In this document: piece by piece, positions 50,469-62,510 of the stretch
Layout: each line of letters begins with the position of its first letter
How positions within the stretch are numbered: the first letter of the stretch is position 1
Source: Mangifera indica
Taxonomy: Eukaryota > Streptophyta > Magnoliopsida > Sapindales > Anacardiaceae
Assembly (NCBI RefSeq): GCF_011075055.1
Contig: NC_058139.1
Span: 14,343,584-14,407,583 of the forward strand
Length of the DNA stretch: 64,000 nucleotides
Direction: 5' to 3'
Made by a program: the position numbers and the translations under genes
The notes under the pieces: model-generated
Databases searched by the model: none
What the model was told of the DNA's origin: nothing
Seen by the model: the letters and a program-made list of their open reading frames with translations, nothing else

Positions 50469-50911
50469 AATCCTCTAGGCTATTCTAACAGGTTGTAACT
50501 TTAACCTCTCAAGCAAACCTTTGGCTATAAAACAATGAGTAGCCTCACAATCAATTAAAACATAAATAGAAGTATCAAGATAGAGAATCTGACCCGTGAC
50601 TGCTGATGGGTTAGCCTCTACTGGGCCCTGGGTGATCGTATAAACTCTGGTTGTAGCCCCTCATATAGGCTACTGCTACACTACTCTCACTAGGGCAACT
50701 GTATAGAAATGAGCAATTTGTCCAGACTGACGACATCTGAAACAAACTGCCTGACCTGTCAACCCCTTTCCTCTATGGTGCTTCCCACATTTCTGGCAAG
50801 CTGGTATCTCAGGTCCTCTTTGTTTCTTTCCACTCTTCTAGTTCTTTTTCATGCCTCAGAACTGGAGAGGTCGTTTACCTTTTCTGTCTTGCTCTGAGGA
50901 GGGCCTTTCTA
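50469..50911 (-). pseudogene. Array copy 2: zinc knuckles and protease
   Basis: It is more decayed than in copy 1. A knuckle FRCRQSGQ-like sequence has lost a His and a Cys. The protease active site again reads D-C-E (50544-50552), and the shared TAG lies at 50475-50477. The shared TAG at the gag/knuckle border is at 50909-50911. Confidence 0.85.
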
Positions 50912-51910
50912 TACTGAAGCTGAACCACTACTCACCGAGGGAGCTGGCATGGTAGAAGGAGGTGTAACCTTTTACCCTGTGGTCTGGCTAAACCTCCTCC
51001 TAACAAAAACCTCTACCCTCAAAGCTCTATCAAAGGCCTCTGCATAAGTTCTAGGTGGCTGCGCCTCAGTCATAACATCTCGAGCTATCTCTGGATCCAG
51101 CCCGTACACAAACTTCTGCATACGCCCCATTTCTGTGCTAGCTATCTCGGGGGCATACTGGGACAATTGATTAAACTTTGTGGAATATTCTTTTACAGAG
51201 TATGTCCCTTGCACTAGATTGATAAACTCCTGGGCCCTGATACAAGTAACATTGGCGCCCCTGTACTCTGCCTCAAATCGACGCCTAAACTCTGACCATG
51301 TCATTTTTGACACATTGACTGTCTGCCTGACTAAGTTCCACCATAATCTTGCCCCTGACTTGAAAAGATAAGTGGCATATCTCACTCTTTCTTGGTCAGT
51401 CATGTCAAACAAGGCCATGACACTCTCTACTGATTCCAACCACTCTTCAGCCGCTATTGGGTCCCTTGCACCATCAAATTTTTGAGGTTGATGCATACTA
51501 TGGAGATTGAAAATAGGATGCAACTGAGTCCTCACTAGGGCTACTATAGATGCTGAAGTAACCTCCCTTACATCATGTCCCTGAGTTGGTGGCGTATGTG
51601 TTGTCTCACTTCCCTGTGTAGGAGCACCTCTGTGCTCTCTCATTATCTCTCTAAAAATCTCTCGCACATCATATGCACTGAGTGCCCCTTGGGGTACCTG
51701 AGGGGCTGTTCCTTCACTTTGACTCCTTTGAGAGGGATCTACTAGAGTTTGACTCATAGGTCCTGAAAATGAACACATTAGTTTCATAAAACTCAGTAAG
51801 TATAAATGAAAACTTAACTTACAATGATCGGCTGCGAGGGTGGTCAACGTGGCTGGAGGGTATTCCATCTCTATGTTACTTTGATTACTCCATTTTGTTT
51901 TAGAAAACAT
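50912..51910 (-). pseudogene. Array copy 2: gag
   Basis: The frame is open from MFSKTKWSNQ (51910) through SAYDVREIFREIMREHRG (no stop here, unlike copy 1) and the gag core to VFVRRRFSQTTG at about 50972, where a private stop or shift ends it. It is about 310 codons long, the best-preserved gag of the array. Identity with copy 1 gag is high by eye. Confidence 0.92.
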
Positions 51911-51944
51911 CTTTTGGGTTCCAAAATCATGCTCTGATACCAAT

Positions 51945-54243
51945 TGTAACATCCTTCCTTAGAAGTACTACCCACCGAAGGCGAAATGTTACGAATTAAT
52001 ATTCGTAGCGTCTATTTTTTTTTTCTTTTTAAAAATACTTTAAAATAAACGCATCATTAAAAGTGTTTAGAAAGTATTCCAAGAAAACTAAAAATCTGGA
52101 AGCGAACAAAAGATGTATATACTCATATGAAGACTCATCTGAAAGTATCTGAAAACAGGGAGTAATCATATGTAACTGTACCATAATCTCAAAAAGTCAA
52201 AAGTAGATAAGAACATGCCACTGTATGTATGTAATATAAACTAGAGATAACCTGCTCCTGCCGGATCTACCTACGCTGACCTGACCCTGCCTTGCAGCTA
52301 CCTCGATCACCTGTCCCTGCAATTAGGAAAGAAAAGGGAGTGAGTGATAAGAACACTCCGTAAGGGGAAAGAATCAAGTAACCTATCTTTTCTTTTCTTT
52401 TTTTGTTATAACTCACTTTTGGGACTCAACCTCACATCCTAACCTCTATGAGAGATTGAAGGGGTAATTTAGTTCACTCTTTACTATTTGGGTCATACTT
52501 TGTCCCATCTAGTGTCTATTTAATACTTTCTGGAAGCTAACTATAGGGATTTGACACTTTTCTAAGCTCAAGCTCTTTTTCTTTCACTACACTATTTCTG
52601 AATCTGAATTGAGCTCTATTGCGAGCATGCTCTACTGCGAGCGGACCCTACTGAGGGTCTATGTCCTACTACGGACGTGTCCTACTGCGGACGTGCCCTA
52701 CTACGAGCGATGTAGTGTAAAGTGCCCCCTCATAGTTTATAGCATGCATGCGGGTCTTATATCTTACTAATTTTGCTTCTATTTAAATTTATTCATAACG
52801 CACCACACATTACTCTTGGGACGACCCCTAAATCTTGAGCCCCAAATTCTTTTTCTTGTTTTTCTTTCTTTTTGTTTTCTTCTTTTCTTTCCTTTCCTTT
52901 CCTTTCCCTTCCTTTCTTTCCTTTCTTCTTCCTTTTCTTTCTTTCTTTCCTTCTTTCTTTCTTGCCCAGAATTACGAAATACTGTTCACAAAACAGTCAT
53001 TTAACAGGGCAGCCTTCTTTTTCATACAATTTAACATCCCAAACGGTTTCTAATTCATACAAGCTATATATCGTTGAAAAGAGAATTCAAAGATCTTTCC
53101 AACGAGCTATAATAGCACTTATAATTCAATAGATAAGGCAGTCAAAACGTGAGCTAAACTCAATGATAAAATTACGAAATACTGTTCACAGAACAGACAT
53201 TTAGCAGGGCAGCATTCTTTTCATACAATTTAACAGCCCAAATGGTTTCTAATTCATACAAACTATATATCGTTGAAAAGAGTATTCAAAGATCTTTCCA
53301 ACAAGCTATAATAGCACTCATAATTCATTCAATCAGGCAGTCAAAACAGCAGATAAAGTCAGGGGCGAAAACTGTCTCCCCTGTTTATTTGATAAAGCAG
53401 TCCTTTCGGTTTATACAATCTTTAACAGTCCAAATGATCTCTAATTCATACAAGATATATATAATTGGAAAGATGATTCAAAGAGCTTTCCAACACGATA
53501 TAATAGCACTCATAATTCATCAAATAAGGCAGCCAAAACACAGGACGAACTCAGTGGCAAAAACTGTAAATATTCTGCAACTTTCTGCCATCAACAAAAT
53601 CACATACATAGACATCCCAAATGGTAAAACAACATTCCTCAACATCAAAATCAACATTTATAACATAGATCTAATGAACCAAAAGCCTAAAACATGTAAC
53701 ATATCAAGGAGGATACCCCTTACCTTGTTTCAAGCCAAATCTTTGCAAGTTGGCTTCCTCTTCTTTGTTTTGCTTCCTTTATCACCAAGACAACTTTAAA
53801 TCAATACCAAAACACACTAACATATTCACATAACATGCATATAAACATAACTAAAAGGGAAAAGAAGGAGATCTTTGGTTACCAAAGCTTCCAAGTGCTT
53901 CCTTTTATTTTTCTTTCCTTATTTATCTTCCAAAATCCCCTCAAAATCACTCACTATTCTTAAAATACAACAAAGAAATGAAGAACACTGCCTTCTTCTG
54001 GAGGAGACGAGAAACTGCTGGAAAAATGATCTAAAAAGCAAAGGTAAAGTTTCTTTCTCTCTTCCTTCTTTCTTTTATTGACTTTTGGAACATATACATT
54101 GACTTTTCTTTCTTTTTTTTTTTCTTTTTATATATATCTTTATATATATCTATATATACTAAAACACACACATACAATTGGAAATATCTCTAAACAAGGT
54201 CAAAAGACGTAATTGCCCCTGGAACATATCTGAGGGTATTACA
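51945..54243 (-). repeat. Right LTR of array (2299 bp)
   Basis: 5' LTR of copy 2 in transcription direction. The + strand limits are TGTAACATCC and GGGTATTACA, followed by target copy TAAAG at 54244-54248. It has three internal tandem units like the left LTR and a few percent differences from it by eye. Confidence 0.92.
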
Positions 54244-56119
54244 TAAAGATAATGAAAAAATAGACAAACTATTAAAATTTATTATTTTTTAATTATAACA
54301 ATAGTAATTTATCGTTTTGATATAGATAGAATGAAAAATAATAATTCACGTCTTTTTGTTTTGTTTAAAGAAGATTGGAGAAAATGTGCGGCAATTAGGG
54401 GAAATGGATTTGGGTGGGGTTGTTGTGATGGGACTAGGGTTAGTAATATTTTTTAGGCTAAAAGATTTATTCCCACTGAAGGTCTAATGAAAACCAAAAG
54501 TGATATTCACTAACTTTAAAAAATCTAAACTCTCACATTTGAGCAAATTTTGTTAATGAAAAAAGCATTTAACGGGAAAGAAGGAATAAAAAATGAATTT
54601 ATTTAAACATAATTCTAAGAAAAATTAAATACTCGTCAGTTAGTTACTTTACACGCAATGCATAAGCATGCAATGTGTGGTAGCTTTTTTAATTCATACC
54701 ATTATTTTGGCGCGTTTGGGCAAGTTGTGCAATGTGTTAATCAGTGATGGATGGCATGGTACAATGGAAATGGGACACATGTAGGGGAATTGAAAAGGCA
54801 AAAGTTTTATAAAATAATTGACGATGCATTTTGCCACAATAGGACGACATGTTTTTTGCTCGTATTAAATGCGATATGATTATTGAAATCAATGGTTAAT
54901 ATTTTTAGGGCAAAGATCGATGACTGCAGATAAACATAAAAGAAATTAGCCAATATGAACATGACACGTGAATGGTCGTTTTGTCATTACATAAGATTTT
55001 GAAAAAAAAAAATCAACAAATAAAAAATTCATTTTTTTCATACATTAGTTAATGAAAAGGCAACACGTGTGTAGTTGTAGTTAAACGCAATATGAAGAAA
55101 AATGAACAAAAGTCTATTCATTTTCTTTTTCCCTTTTGTTTTCCAACCGAGTTCTCTTTGTATTCCTTGGTGTTTTCTGATTTCATTTGTTCGATGATTC
55201 ACGATGACGATGTATGAAGGAGGAAAAGAGTGTCGATGACAATTACAAAGGCGAACGAACAATTATTTGGTCAAAAGATGACAACATATATGGAGTAGGT
55301 TGCTATTTATCAACAACAATATCAACATCAATCGTGTCAGCTTCGCTCGGGTTGTTTAACCACAAAAGATGACACAGACTACATAGAAGACTTTAGCACT
55401 TCTTTAGTGCAAGCAAGGTCAGTTATTTCTATTTGTTGTGGTTGTGTGTACCTTATTTAGTGGTTGTTTAGGGTTGTTTAGATGACATGTAAAAAGTTAA
55501 AAAGGTTGGTTTCTTTTAAGTGTCACTGATATGTTCTATATTATGTTTCATTCTCTTGTTAAAGTTGTATAGATTGCACATATTGTATGCGTAGGTTTTG
55601 TTATGTATATGTTAGGGTTACATTCTATACATGTGGGTTTTGCATGGGAAATTGCTATTATAGTTTTTTTTTTTTTTTAGGGATGTCGTTTCGATATTTT
55701 CTGTTAATTAGTATGTGCATTCTATTTAAAAAAAAAAACTAAGTTATGCTATCGATTATCTATGTATATTGCATGCTTGTACTAGTTTAGGGTATATATT
55801 TGTCGAATAATGTGTTGTTGGATAATTATAATGGTTAGTGGATATGATGCTTATTATTGTTTCATGTATAAATAGCTTGGGTGTTTTTAGATGAGTGTAA
55901 TGGTAAATGTTTTTATATTGTTTCATGATTGATAATGCTTTTGAATTTTTTCATCGCTGATAATGCTTCATGAATATGCATAATGCTTGTGTATTGGTTT
56001 ATAATTTCAATGTACTGGATAACTATCTTATTTCATATGATAATGCATGCTTAGTGGATATAAGGTTGATTCTAGATTCCTCTAGATTTCATGTGTTAAC
56101 GTATGTTGGTGTTTTGGAT

Positions 56120-56600
56120 GATTATTGTATATGCAGACATGATATTATACATGTATATAATCATATAGTATCCTTATTGTATACTATATGATTATCCAAT
56201 AAGCATTACAATATGTGAACATGCATATTGTGTAATCATACAATATACTTACTACATATTGTATGATTATACAATATACATACATGTATACTATATACTC
56301 ATAAAGTGTACTTGTTGTATGTTCTATGATTATACAATATGCATTACATGCAAACATGCATACTGTCTTACATACAGATTATATCAAAAATATAGTGTAT
56401 ACTTACTGTATATTGTATGATTATACATTATACATTACAATATACATACATGTTGACTGTATACTCATAATATACAATAAATGAACTAACTGTATGAGTG
56501 TACAGTAGGTAAACATGCATACTATATACTTATATAGTATACAATAAATGAACTATATAAGTATACAGGATACATACATGCATATTGTATGATGTATATT
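56120..56600. repeat. AT-rich minisatellite with TATACAATA palindromes
   Basis: Degenerate units built from words such as TTACTGTATATTGTATGATT, TATACAATATACATTAC and ACATGCATACTGTATACTC recur for about 480 bp. Many sub-blocks are self-complementary. It sits just upstream of the transposase relic inside the Mutator element. Confidence 0.8.
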
Positions 56601-56691
56601 ATATGCACACTATTTCATGTGTCATCTAAAGAGTAAAACTGATTCAATTTCATTTTCTTTTTTATATGTTATTTATAAGAGGTTGCCAACA

Positions 56692-59215
56692 ATGCAGTTT
56701 AATATACAATTTGAGGCATGTGACCGCAAAAGTGAAATTTTGAGTGTAGACCCTAATGAGTATAGTTACATAGTTTTCATTAAGGAGGTAAAACAATGTA
56801 TTGCTAGTAATGGGGGGATAATGGAGTAATACCTTGGTGAGAGTATTATTGTAGAGATAAGGAAACCAAATGGGGTGGGTAGATTTATAATAGATAGTGA
56901 TGAAGACATGTTTCATGTATTTGAACAATATAACTTAACTGGATTGTAAACATAGAGATGTTTGTTGAATTCTTCCCTGTGGAGATAGTTTGTAGTATTC
57001 CAACACTACCACTTATTAGTACTGAACCCCAAGCCTAAGAGATTACCTAACCATCATAGTACACTACTCAATCGCTAGAATAACCTTTTTAACCAATAGA
57101 ACACACTGCCCAATCATCATATCAGCCAGCCCAACTAAAACAACATTATGTAAAGCTTGAGTTTAGTGATAACGACCTGTCACAAACAAAGAGGATGACC
57201 AAATGTTTGTATTGTTAAGTGTGAGAATGATGACTTCCACTAGAGTGATACGTCAAGGGATGATAATAGTTGTGATATAATTGACAATGAGGAACCAATT
57301 AGGGTGGATAGTTCAGTGATGGTTAGGGGAGACAACATAGGGAGGGTTAAGGAGGAAGTTTCAATGAAGGCTAATAAGAGAAACACTGATCTTGGGTATT
57401 TGTCAAACTTTGAATAAGATAATTCAAATGGAAATTTAGAAGGGGGGACAATAATGCTAGTCATAAGTTATCTAAATAAATGAAGGATAAAACATTTGGA
57501 TATGGGGCAGACGAGAAGATATAATTTAAGGTGAGGCAACTGTTCGAAAGTGTTGAAAAATTTAGGGATGTGTCGCAAGATTATTCAATCTAAAGGGGAT
57601 TCAGTTTGAGGAAAATTTATAGTGAAAAGAAGAGAATTAAGGTTGCATATAGAACATCAGGTTGTCCATTCTGCTTATATGCAACAATGATGGTGGATAG
57701 ACAGTCTTATTAAATTAGGATATATGAGCATACCCATACCTGTTTAAGTGTTTAAAATAATCCAAGTACGAGTTCAGGTTGGGTAACTAATAAGATGGGA
57801 GCTTTTATTAGGTCTCAGAAAGGGATTAGTATAAAGTCATTGTCAGACTAATTAGATAAGGAACATTTTTTTAAAGGTATTGGGCAAGAAAAATTGTCTC
57901 TAAGATGTCATTGAAGGAGTATCAAGACTCTTTCAATAGGTTGTTTAAGTATTGTCAAACATTGATGGTTCATAATTTTGGTTCAATGGTTGTCTTGAAA
58001 GTTATTAGGGAAGAAATACCTATAACCCCCAGATTTCATAGGTTCTTTTTTAGTAAAGGGTTATAGACACTTCGTAGGGGTCGATGACTATCACTATAAA
58101 GCCATTTTGGGGGTGTCTTGTTGTTTGTAGTTTCTATTGATGCAAATATTGGTATATTCTCATTAGCAATTTATGTATGTGAAGTGGAGAATAGTGAGAC
58201 ATTAGAGTACTTCATTAGGCTCTTGCATGATTTTCGTGGAGATGTTGACCTTATAACTTTTATGGGTGATAGGTAGAAAGGATTGGTAAATGCTCTAGTT
58301 GTTGAGTGGCCAATTGTAAGAAGCAGATAATATAAAAGTGAAGTTTATGCCAATTTTAGGAAAAATTTTCCTAGTATTTATTTAAGGAACCTCTTCTAGT
58401 CAGTTTATAGAGCTTTAAACAAAATAGATTTTCAAAAAGCTCTAACACAAGTTAGGCAAGTTGATAAACGAGCCTACCAATGGATAATGGAGAATGACCT
58501 TGATTAGTGGTTAAGATTTGGCTTTGACACAAAAAACAAATCTGACCACATAACAAACAATATGAGTGAAACAATTAACAGTTGGCTAGGAAAGGACTAA
58601 GAGATGCCCATTTTAAGCTTACTAGAGATGTACAAGAGGAGAGTGATGGGTAGAATTCAAAGTAGACTCAAAGCTAAGTCTAAGTGGGTCATAAAACTCC
58701 CTTTTTCTGGTTAATTTAAAGTTGAACAAGAATATTGAAGCTGTAAGGAGTGTCAGAATACTGTATGTTGGCATGATGGAATTTGAAGTAATAGATATGC
58801 ATAATATACCATCTAGAAGTTTTACATTAGACCTGGATAAAAGAATATGCCACTATGGGATGTGGCAATTGAGTGGTGTCTTATGCCAGTATGCAGTCTG
58901 TAGCATAATATCTATGAACTTTGGATTATTTGAGAAATTTGTAGATGAGAAGTTGACAATTCCAACATATAAATGTTAGAATGATCCACTCTATTCCTGA
59001 TAAAAAGAGTTAGGATGAGTCACAAGAAGGAAAATTGCAATGACTAGTGAGACAATCTAGACCTAACAAGCTAAAGAAAGCTAGAATAAGAGATCTTCAT
59101 GAAGAAGGGAAGAAAATAAACTACTACACACTTAGATGCAGTGTATGTCATGAGATAGGGCATAATAAGAGCTCTTGCAAAAAGAATCCCAACAATGCAA
59201 AAAAAAAAAAAAAAA
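56692..59215 (+). pseudogene. MURA-type transposase relic
   Basis: Read across stops and shifts, the domains come in family order. These are an N-terminal region from MQFNIQFEACD (56692), a MuDR DNA-binding block near 57530-57760 (LFESVEKFRDVSQDYSIQRG, then YRTSGCPFCLYATMMVD), and a MULE catalytic block near 58080-58640 (FGGVLLFVVSIDANIGIF, FMGDR-KGLVNA with a TAG after DR, YANFRKNFPS, MSETINSWLGKD). A SWIM-like block follows at 58722-58979 (RICHYGMWQLSGVLCQYAV, several metal ligands lost), then a CCHC knuckle CSVCHEIGHNKSSC near 59135-59180 before a poly-A run. At least a dozen stops or shifts are present, so it is inactive. Confidence 0.9.
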
Positions 59216-59334
59216 AAAAGATAGTACTTCATAATTCATTGCATATATGCATATAATTAATTTTTCCATAATTTTTTTCACGTACTAATTTTTCTTTAAT
59301 ATTTCCTGTGTATAGAATATGACCATCTCCATTA

Positions 59335-60002
59335 GAGATGTCAATGGGTTGCGTCGGGCCGAGGCCCAAACAGTAATAGGCCTTTGGGTTGGCCCATTAA
59401 AATATAAAGGCCCAAGGCCTGACCCATATAATAGCGGGCCTTAATTGGGCCTCCATTTGATCATAAATAATAAATTTATGATATATAATAGGATTCTCAA
59501 GAAGGGAAGCAACTGCCGTCATTGAACTTTTTTGACATTAGATCTATTTGTAATATTTTGTAATGATAAAATTAAAATAAAATGAGATTAAAAATATAAT
59601 AAAATAATTGAGATTGAGAGTTTGAGATATTGAGAGATTGAGAGTTTGTGAAATTAAGAGTTTGAGAAATTTATAATTAAAAGTGAAAATGAAAAATTTA
59701 ATAGGTTTTTATAAAGAAAAAATAAATTAATTTAAAAATTAAAAAAAAATTAAGCAGATGCTGGGAGAAGCAGAACTGCTTCTCTTCTGCCTTCTGCAAG
59801 GCAACAGCAAGGAAAAAAAATATTTTTTTATATTTTTTATAAACAGTACCGGACCGGGCCAGATCAGCCCATAGGTATAATATAAAGGCCCAAGGCCCGG
59901 CCTCATAGGGCCATGGGCCTGGCCCGACACTTTACAGTATCGGGCCGGGCTTTTTTTCGTGCTTTAGGTCAGACCTCCATTTGGCCCGGCCCAATTGACA
60001 TG
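59335..60002. mobile_element. GGCCCGGCCC-rich nested element (668 bp)
   Basis: Flanked by TCTCCATTA on both sides (59326-59334 and 60003-60011), readable as an 8-bp (CTCCATTA, hAT-like) or 9-bp (Mutator-like) duplication. The ends are inverted: GAGATGTCAATGGG left, and CATGTCAATTGGG inverted on the right. Both ends are filled with GGGCC/GGCCC words that can pair; the middle (59470-59830) is AT-rich. No transposase. It inserted into the Mutator element after the latter was in place. Confidence 0.85.
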
Positions 60003-61300
60003 TCTCCATTATAACAAGTCATTCTACACGGGCTCAATTTGCACTAGTTTCATCTTCTAGTCAAGCCCCATATATTTATCTTCATCTTCCTAAATACTGT
60101 AAAAAATAATGTTGATTTTTTTTTTTTTTCGCACAGGTATAAACAACCCATAATTTGAAACAGCCTTAACCTATCTGAGCCAGAAGAAGAGTGGAAGAGA
60201 AAAACGTGTGCCTACTAAACTTTATTTTTTTGTTATTTAATACTGTGTATTTTCTTTTTGGCCATGAATGATACTATTTCTTCTGTTTCTATCCAAGTCT
60301 GATAACACGTTAATGTGTTGGGACAAATACAACAATTTTAGTATTTATTCTATTCACTATAAGGTATGTTGACTAGTGAAGTTGCGTATGATTTTTGTGT
60401 AGTTGTAGTGCCCTTTTGTTGCTTTGTGTGTCTTTATAATCCATTTGATCTGTGATGGAGTTTGACCTACTGATAAATGGAGTTGTCTTTGTTGATAATT
60501 GTTGGTTGTTGCTCCTGTGATGGCTTTTGCTGTTTTCTACTGTTGTATATTGCTTTCTGGATTAGTTTCTTACTGCATTGTTTAATGTATGAAGATGGTT
60601 AGTTGGTTATTGCATGTAAACTGCAATATGTAGCTTCTCAGGGTTTCTATTAAAGTCTTACTGCACTACTTAATGGTTAGTTGGTTACTGCATGTAAACT
60701 GCAATATATAGCTTCTCTTTTGTATGCATTACAGATTCACTGGAATTTTTCTTCTGCATGAAACAACTTCCAAATTATTACATGTGTTGGATATGTTGGG
60801 TTGTTTACAGGTTCCATGCTTATTCTACAGGCATGTTTACTCTGTAAGAATTTTGTATGAATCAGCTTCCAATCATAATTCTCCATGAATTCTATCTAGA
60901 TCAAATAGTAAGTAAAAATTTGATAAGCAAAATTATCACAATTCATCATAATTACCTCTTCCAAAATCTTGGAATCCATCTTAAACTAATCAAACAAAAC
61001 AACATAAAAACCAATTCAATTCCACTAAACCAAATTAAACAATAATTTGGCAATTCACTAATAAGGGGTAAATTGGTAATTACACTTTAAATGTATAAAT
61101 TATACTTTTTTGTTTTTTCAATTGAAGAGTATTTTTGTCATTTCAATTAGAAGGGGTAAAAATATCATTTTAATCTTTTTCTTATTGAAACCATTAATGA
61201 AACTTGTTCATGAGTAGGTGTTTAGGTTTTAAAAAAATAGTGGGATCACTAAACCTTGAATGGGATCAAGTCATTTGGCCTACTTTTTAATTATACATTT

Positions 61301-61379
61301 ATTACTTGGCGGTGGATTAAAAGACTTGGGCAAGTGTACCTAAAAAATACTACTAACCCCCAGTCCACCGCCAAGCAAT
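61301..61379. repeat. Inverted repeat with 16-bp arms next to Mutator end
   Basis: Left arm ATTACTTGGCGGTGGA (61301-61316) and right arm TCCACCGCCAAGCAAT (61364-61379) pair with one mismatch, loop 47 nt. It may be a small foldback element or MITE core. It lies 12 bases beyond the Mutator target copy. Confidence 0.75.
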
Positions 61380-62420
61380 AATTATAACAAAAATAATTAA
61401 AAATATTTATCATACGAAAACGAAAGTCATTGAATATATAACAAAAATAAGTTAATACAGAAAATATACGTTTTAAATATGCTCCTTGGTCATCTGGTCA
61501 AAAATTGGTTGAATCCAATCTTCAAATTTGCAGTATTTACCAATGTGGTTTAGTCCTTTTGAGTCGTTATTGTTTGGCCGAATGTGAATTCTATTAGATA
61601 AGAATTTCTGGTAGCATTGAACATTTGACTATATCCCAGTTCACAACATTATATTTGAATTTGATCTAGTTTAGTGGCAGATGGAACATGTCTTATTAAC
61701 ATTCTACATGGAAATTCATTTTGAGCAAGTGTGTACTCAAACTTGCAAGGATTATAGATCTGTATTTGTTAGATTGTCAAAGTCATAAAGACAGGATACA
61801 AGCCCAACAAATATTCATGAACCTAGTTCAATGCACTCAAAACAAAAGTACACAAAAGTAAATGATGATGATGATAAGAATTTTCGCTAGGTTCGCTCCA
61901 TTGCTTGAAAGTCAATGATCATGGTTAGGTTATTCAATATTTTTGTTGGAATTTGGTAGAACAACCACCAATACACAATCGAATCGGTTTAGCCAATTAG
62001 TTCAGTTGAGCTCTGTAAACCATGGATTAGAGTGTTTGAGTGATGTATTTAGCCGTTAAATATATAATTTAAAAGTTTTTGTTTTGTAAGTATTATTTTC
62101 GTGAGTTTGATTAAAGAATAGTTTACTACGTAATAATATTTTTAAGTAAAATTATATACATAAAAATAAATATTAATTTATATATTAATAATTATATATT
62201 AAAATATAATTAAATAATTTTAAATTATAAATAATTAATTAATCATATGATATTAAATTAATACTAATAAAAAAATTAGTGCAAATGATTAGTAAACAGA
62301 ATTTTATCTAACATTAGGTATTCCTTGAGGATATCCTAATAAATAGATATATGATGGCAAGCTTACATAATTTCCATAATTAAAATAAGTGACAAAAAGA
62401 GATCAGCACGCAGACATTGA
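61380..62420. other. Intergenic region upstream of DnaJ gene
   Basis: About 1 kb of AT-rich sequence without transposon ends or coding support. It presumably contains the promoter of the DnaJ gene, but I see no specific motif beyond the TATA-like site. Confidence 0.5.
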
Positions 62421-62428
62421 AAGAGGTC

Positions 62429-62437
62429 AATAAATAC
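62429..62437 (+). promoter_or_regulatory. Putative TATA-like element of the DnaJ gene
   Basis: CAATAAATA lies about 80 bases before the start codon. A start of transcription near 62460 would give a leader of about 50 bases ending CCCAATG. It is a weak match to the plant TATA consensus. Confidence 0.35.
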
Positions 62438-62510
62438 TCATAAAATAAGTGGATAAAATCAATACCAAACAAATCCATTTCAAGCACTGACTCTCACAAC
62501 AAATTTCCCA

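Larger units (their letters stand above)
38080..54243 (-). mobile_element. Tandem gypsy array: LTR-int-LTR-int-LTR
   Basis: Three LTRs (38080-40360, 45110-47197, 51945-54243) alternate with two internal regions of about 4.75 kb, all in the minus orientation. The only target duplication is TAAAG at the outer edges (38075-38079 and 54244-54248). The direct junctions inside the array show no host sequence. This is one insertion that later expanded, not two independent insertions. Domain order (gag, zinc knuckles, protease, RT, RNase H, integrase, then a chromodomain-like tail), LTRs over 2 kb and the initiator-Met primer site fit the Tekay/Del group, an assignment made from memory of the family. 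Confidence 0.93.
54456..61280 (+). mobile_element. Mutator-like DNA transposon, decayed (6.8 kb)
   Basis: The left end begins GGCTAAAAGATTTATTCCCA. The right end, inverted, begins GGCCAAATGACTTGATCCCA. Similarity continues about 110 bp (54456-54565 and about 61170-61280). The flanks are TATTTTTTA (54447-54455) and TACTTTTTA (61281-61289), a 9-bp duplication with one change. Inside lies a + strand MURA-type transposase relic. It begins about 210 bp right of the gypsy array and contains an AT-rich minisatellite and a nested 668-bp element. Confidence 0.9.
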
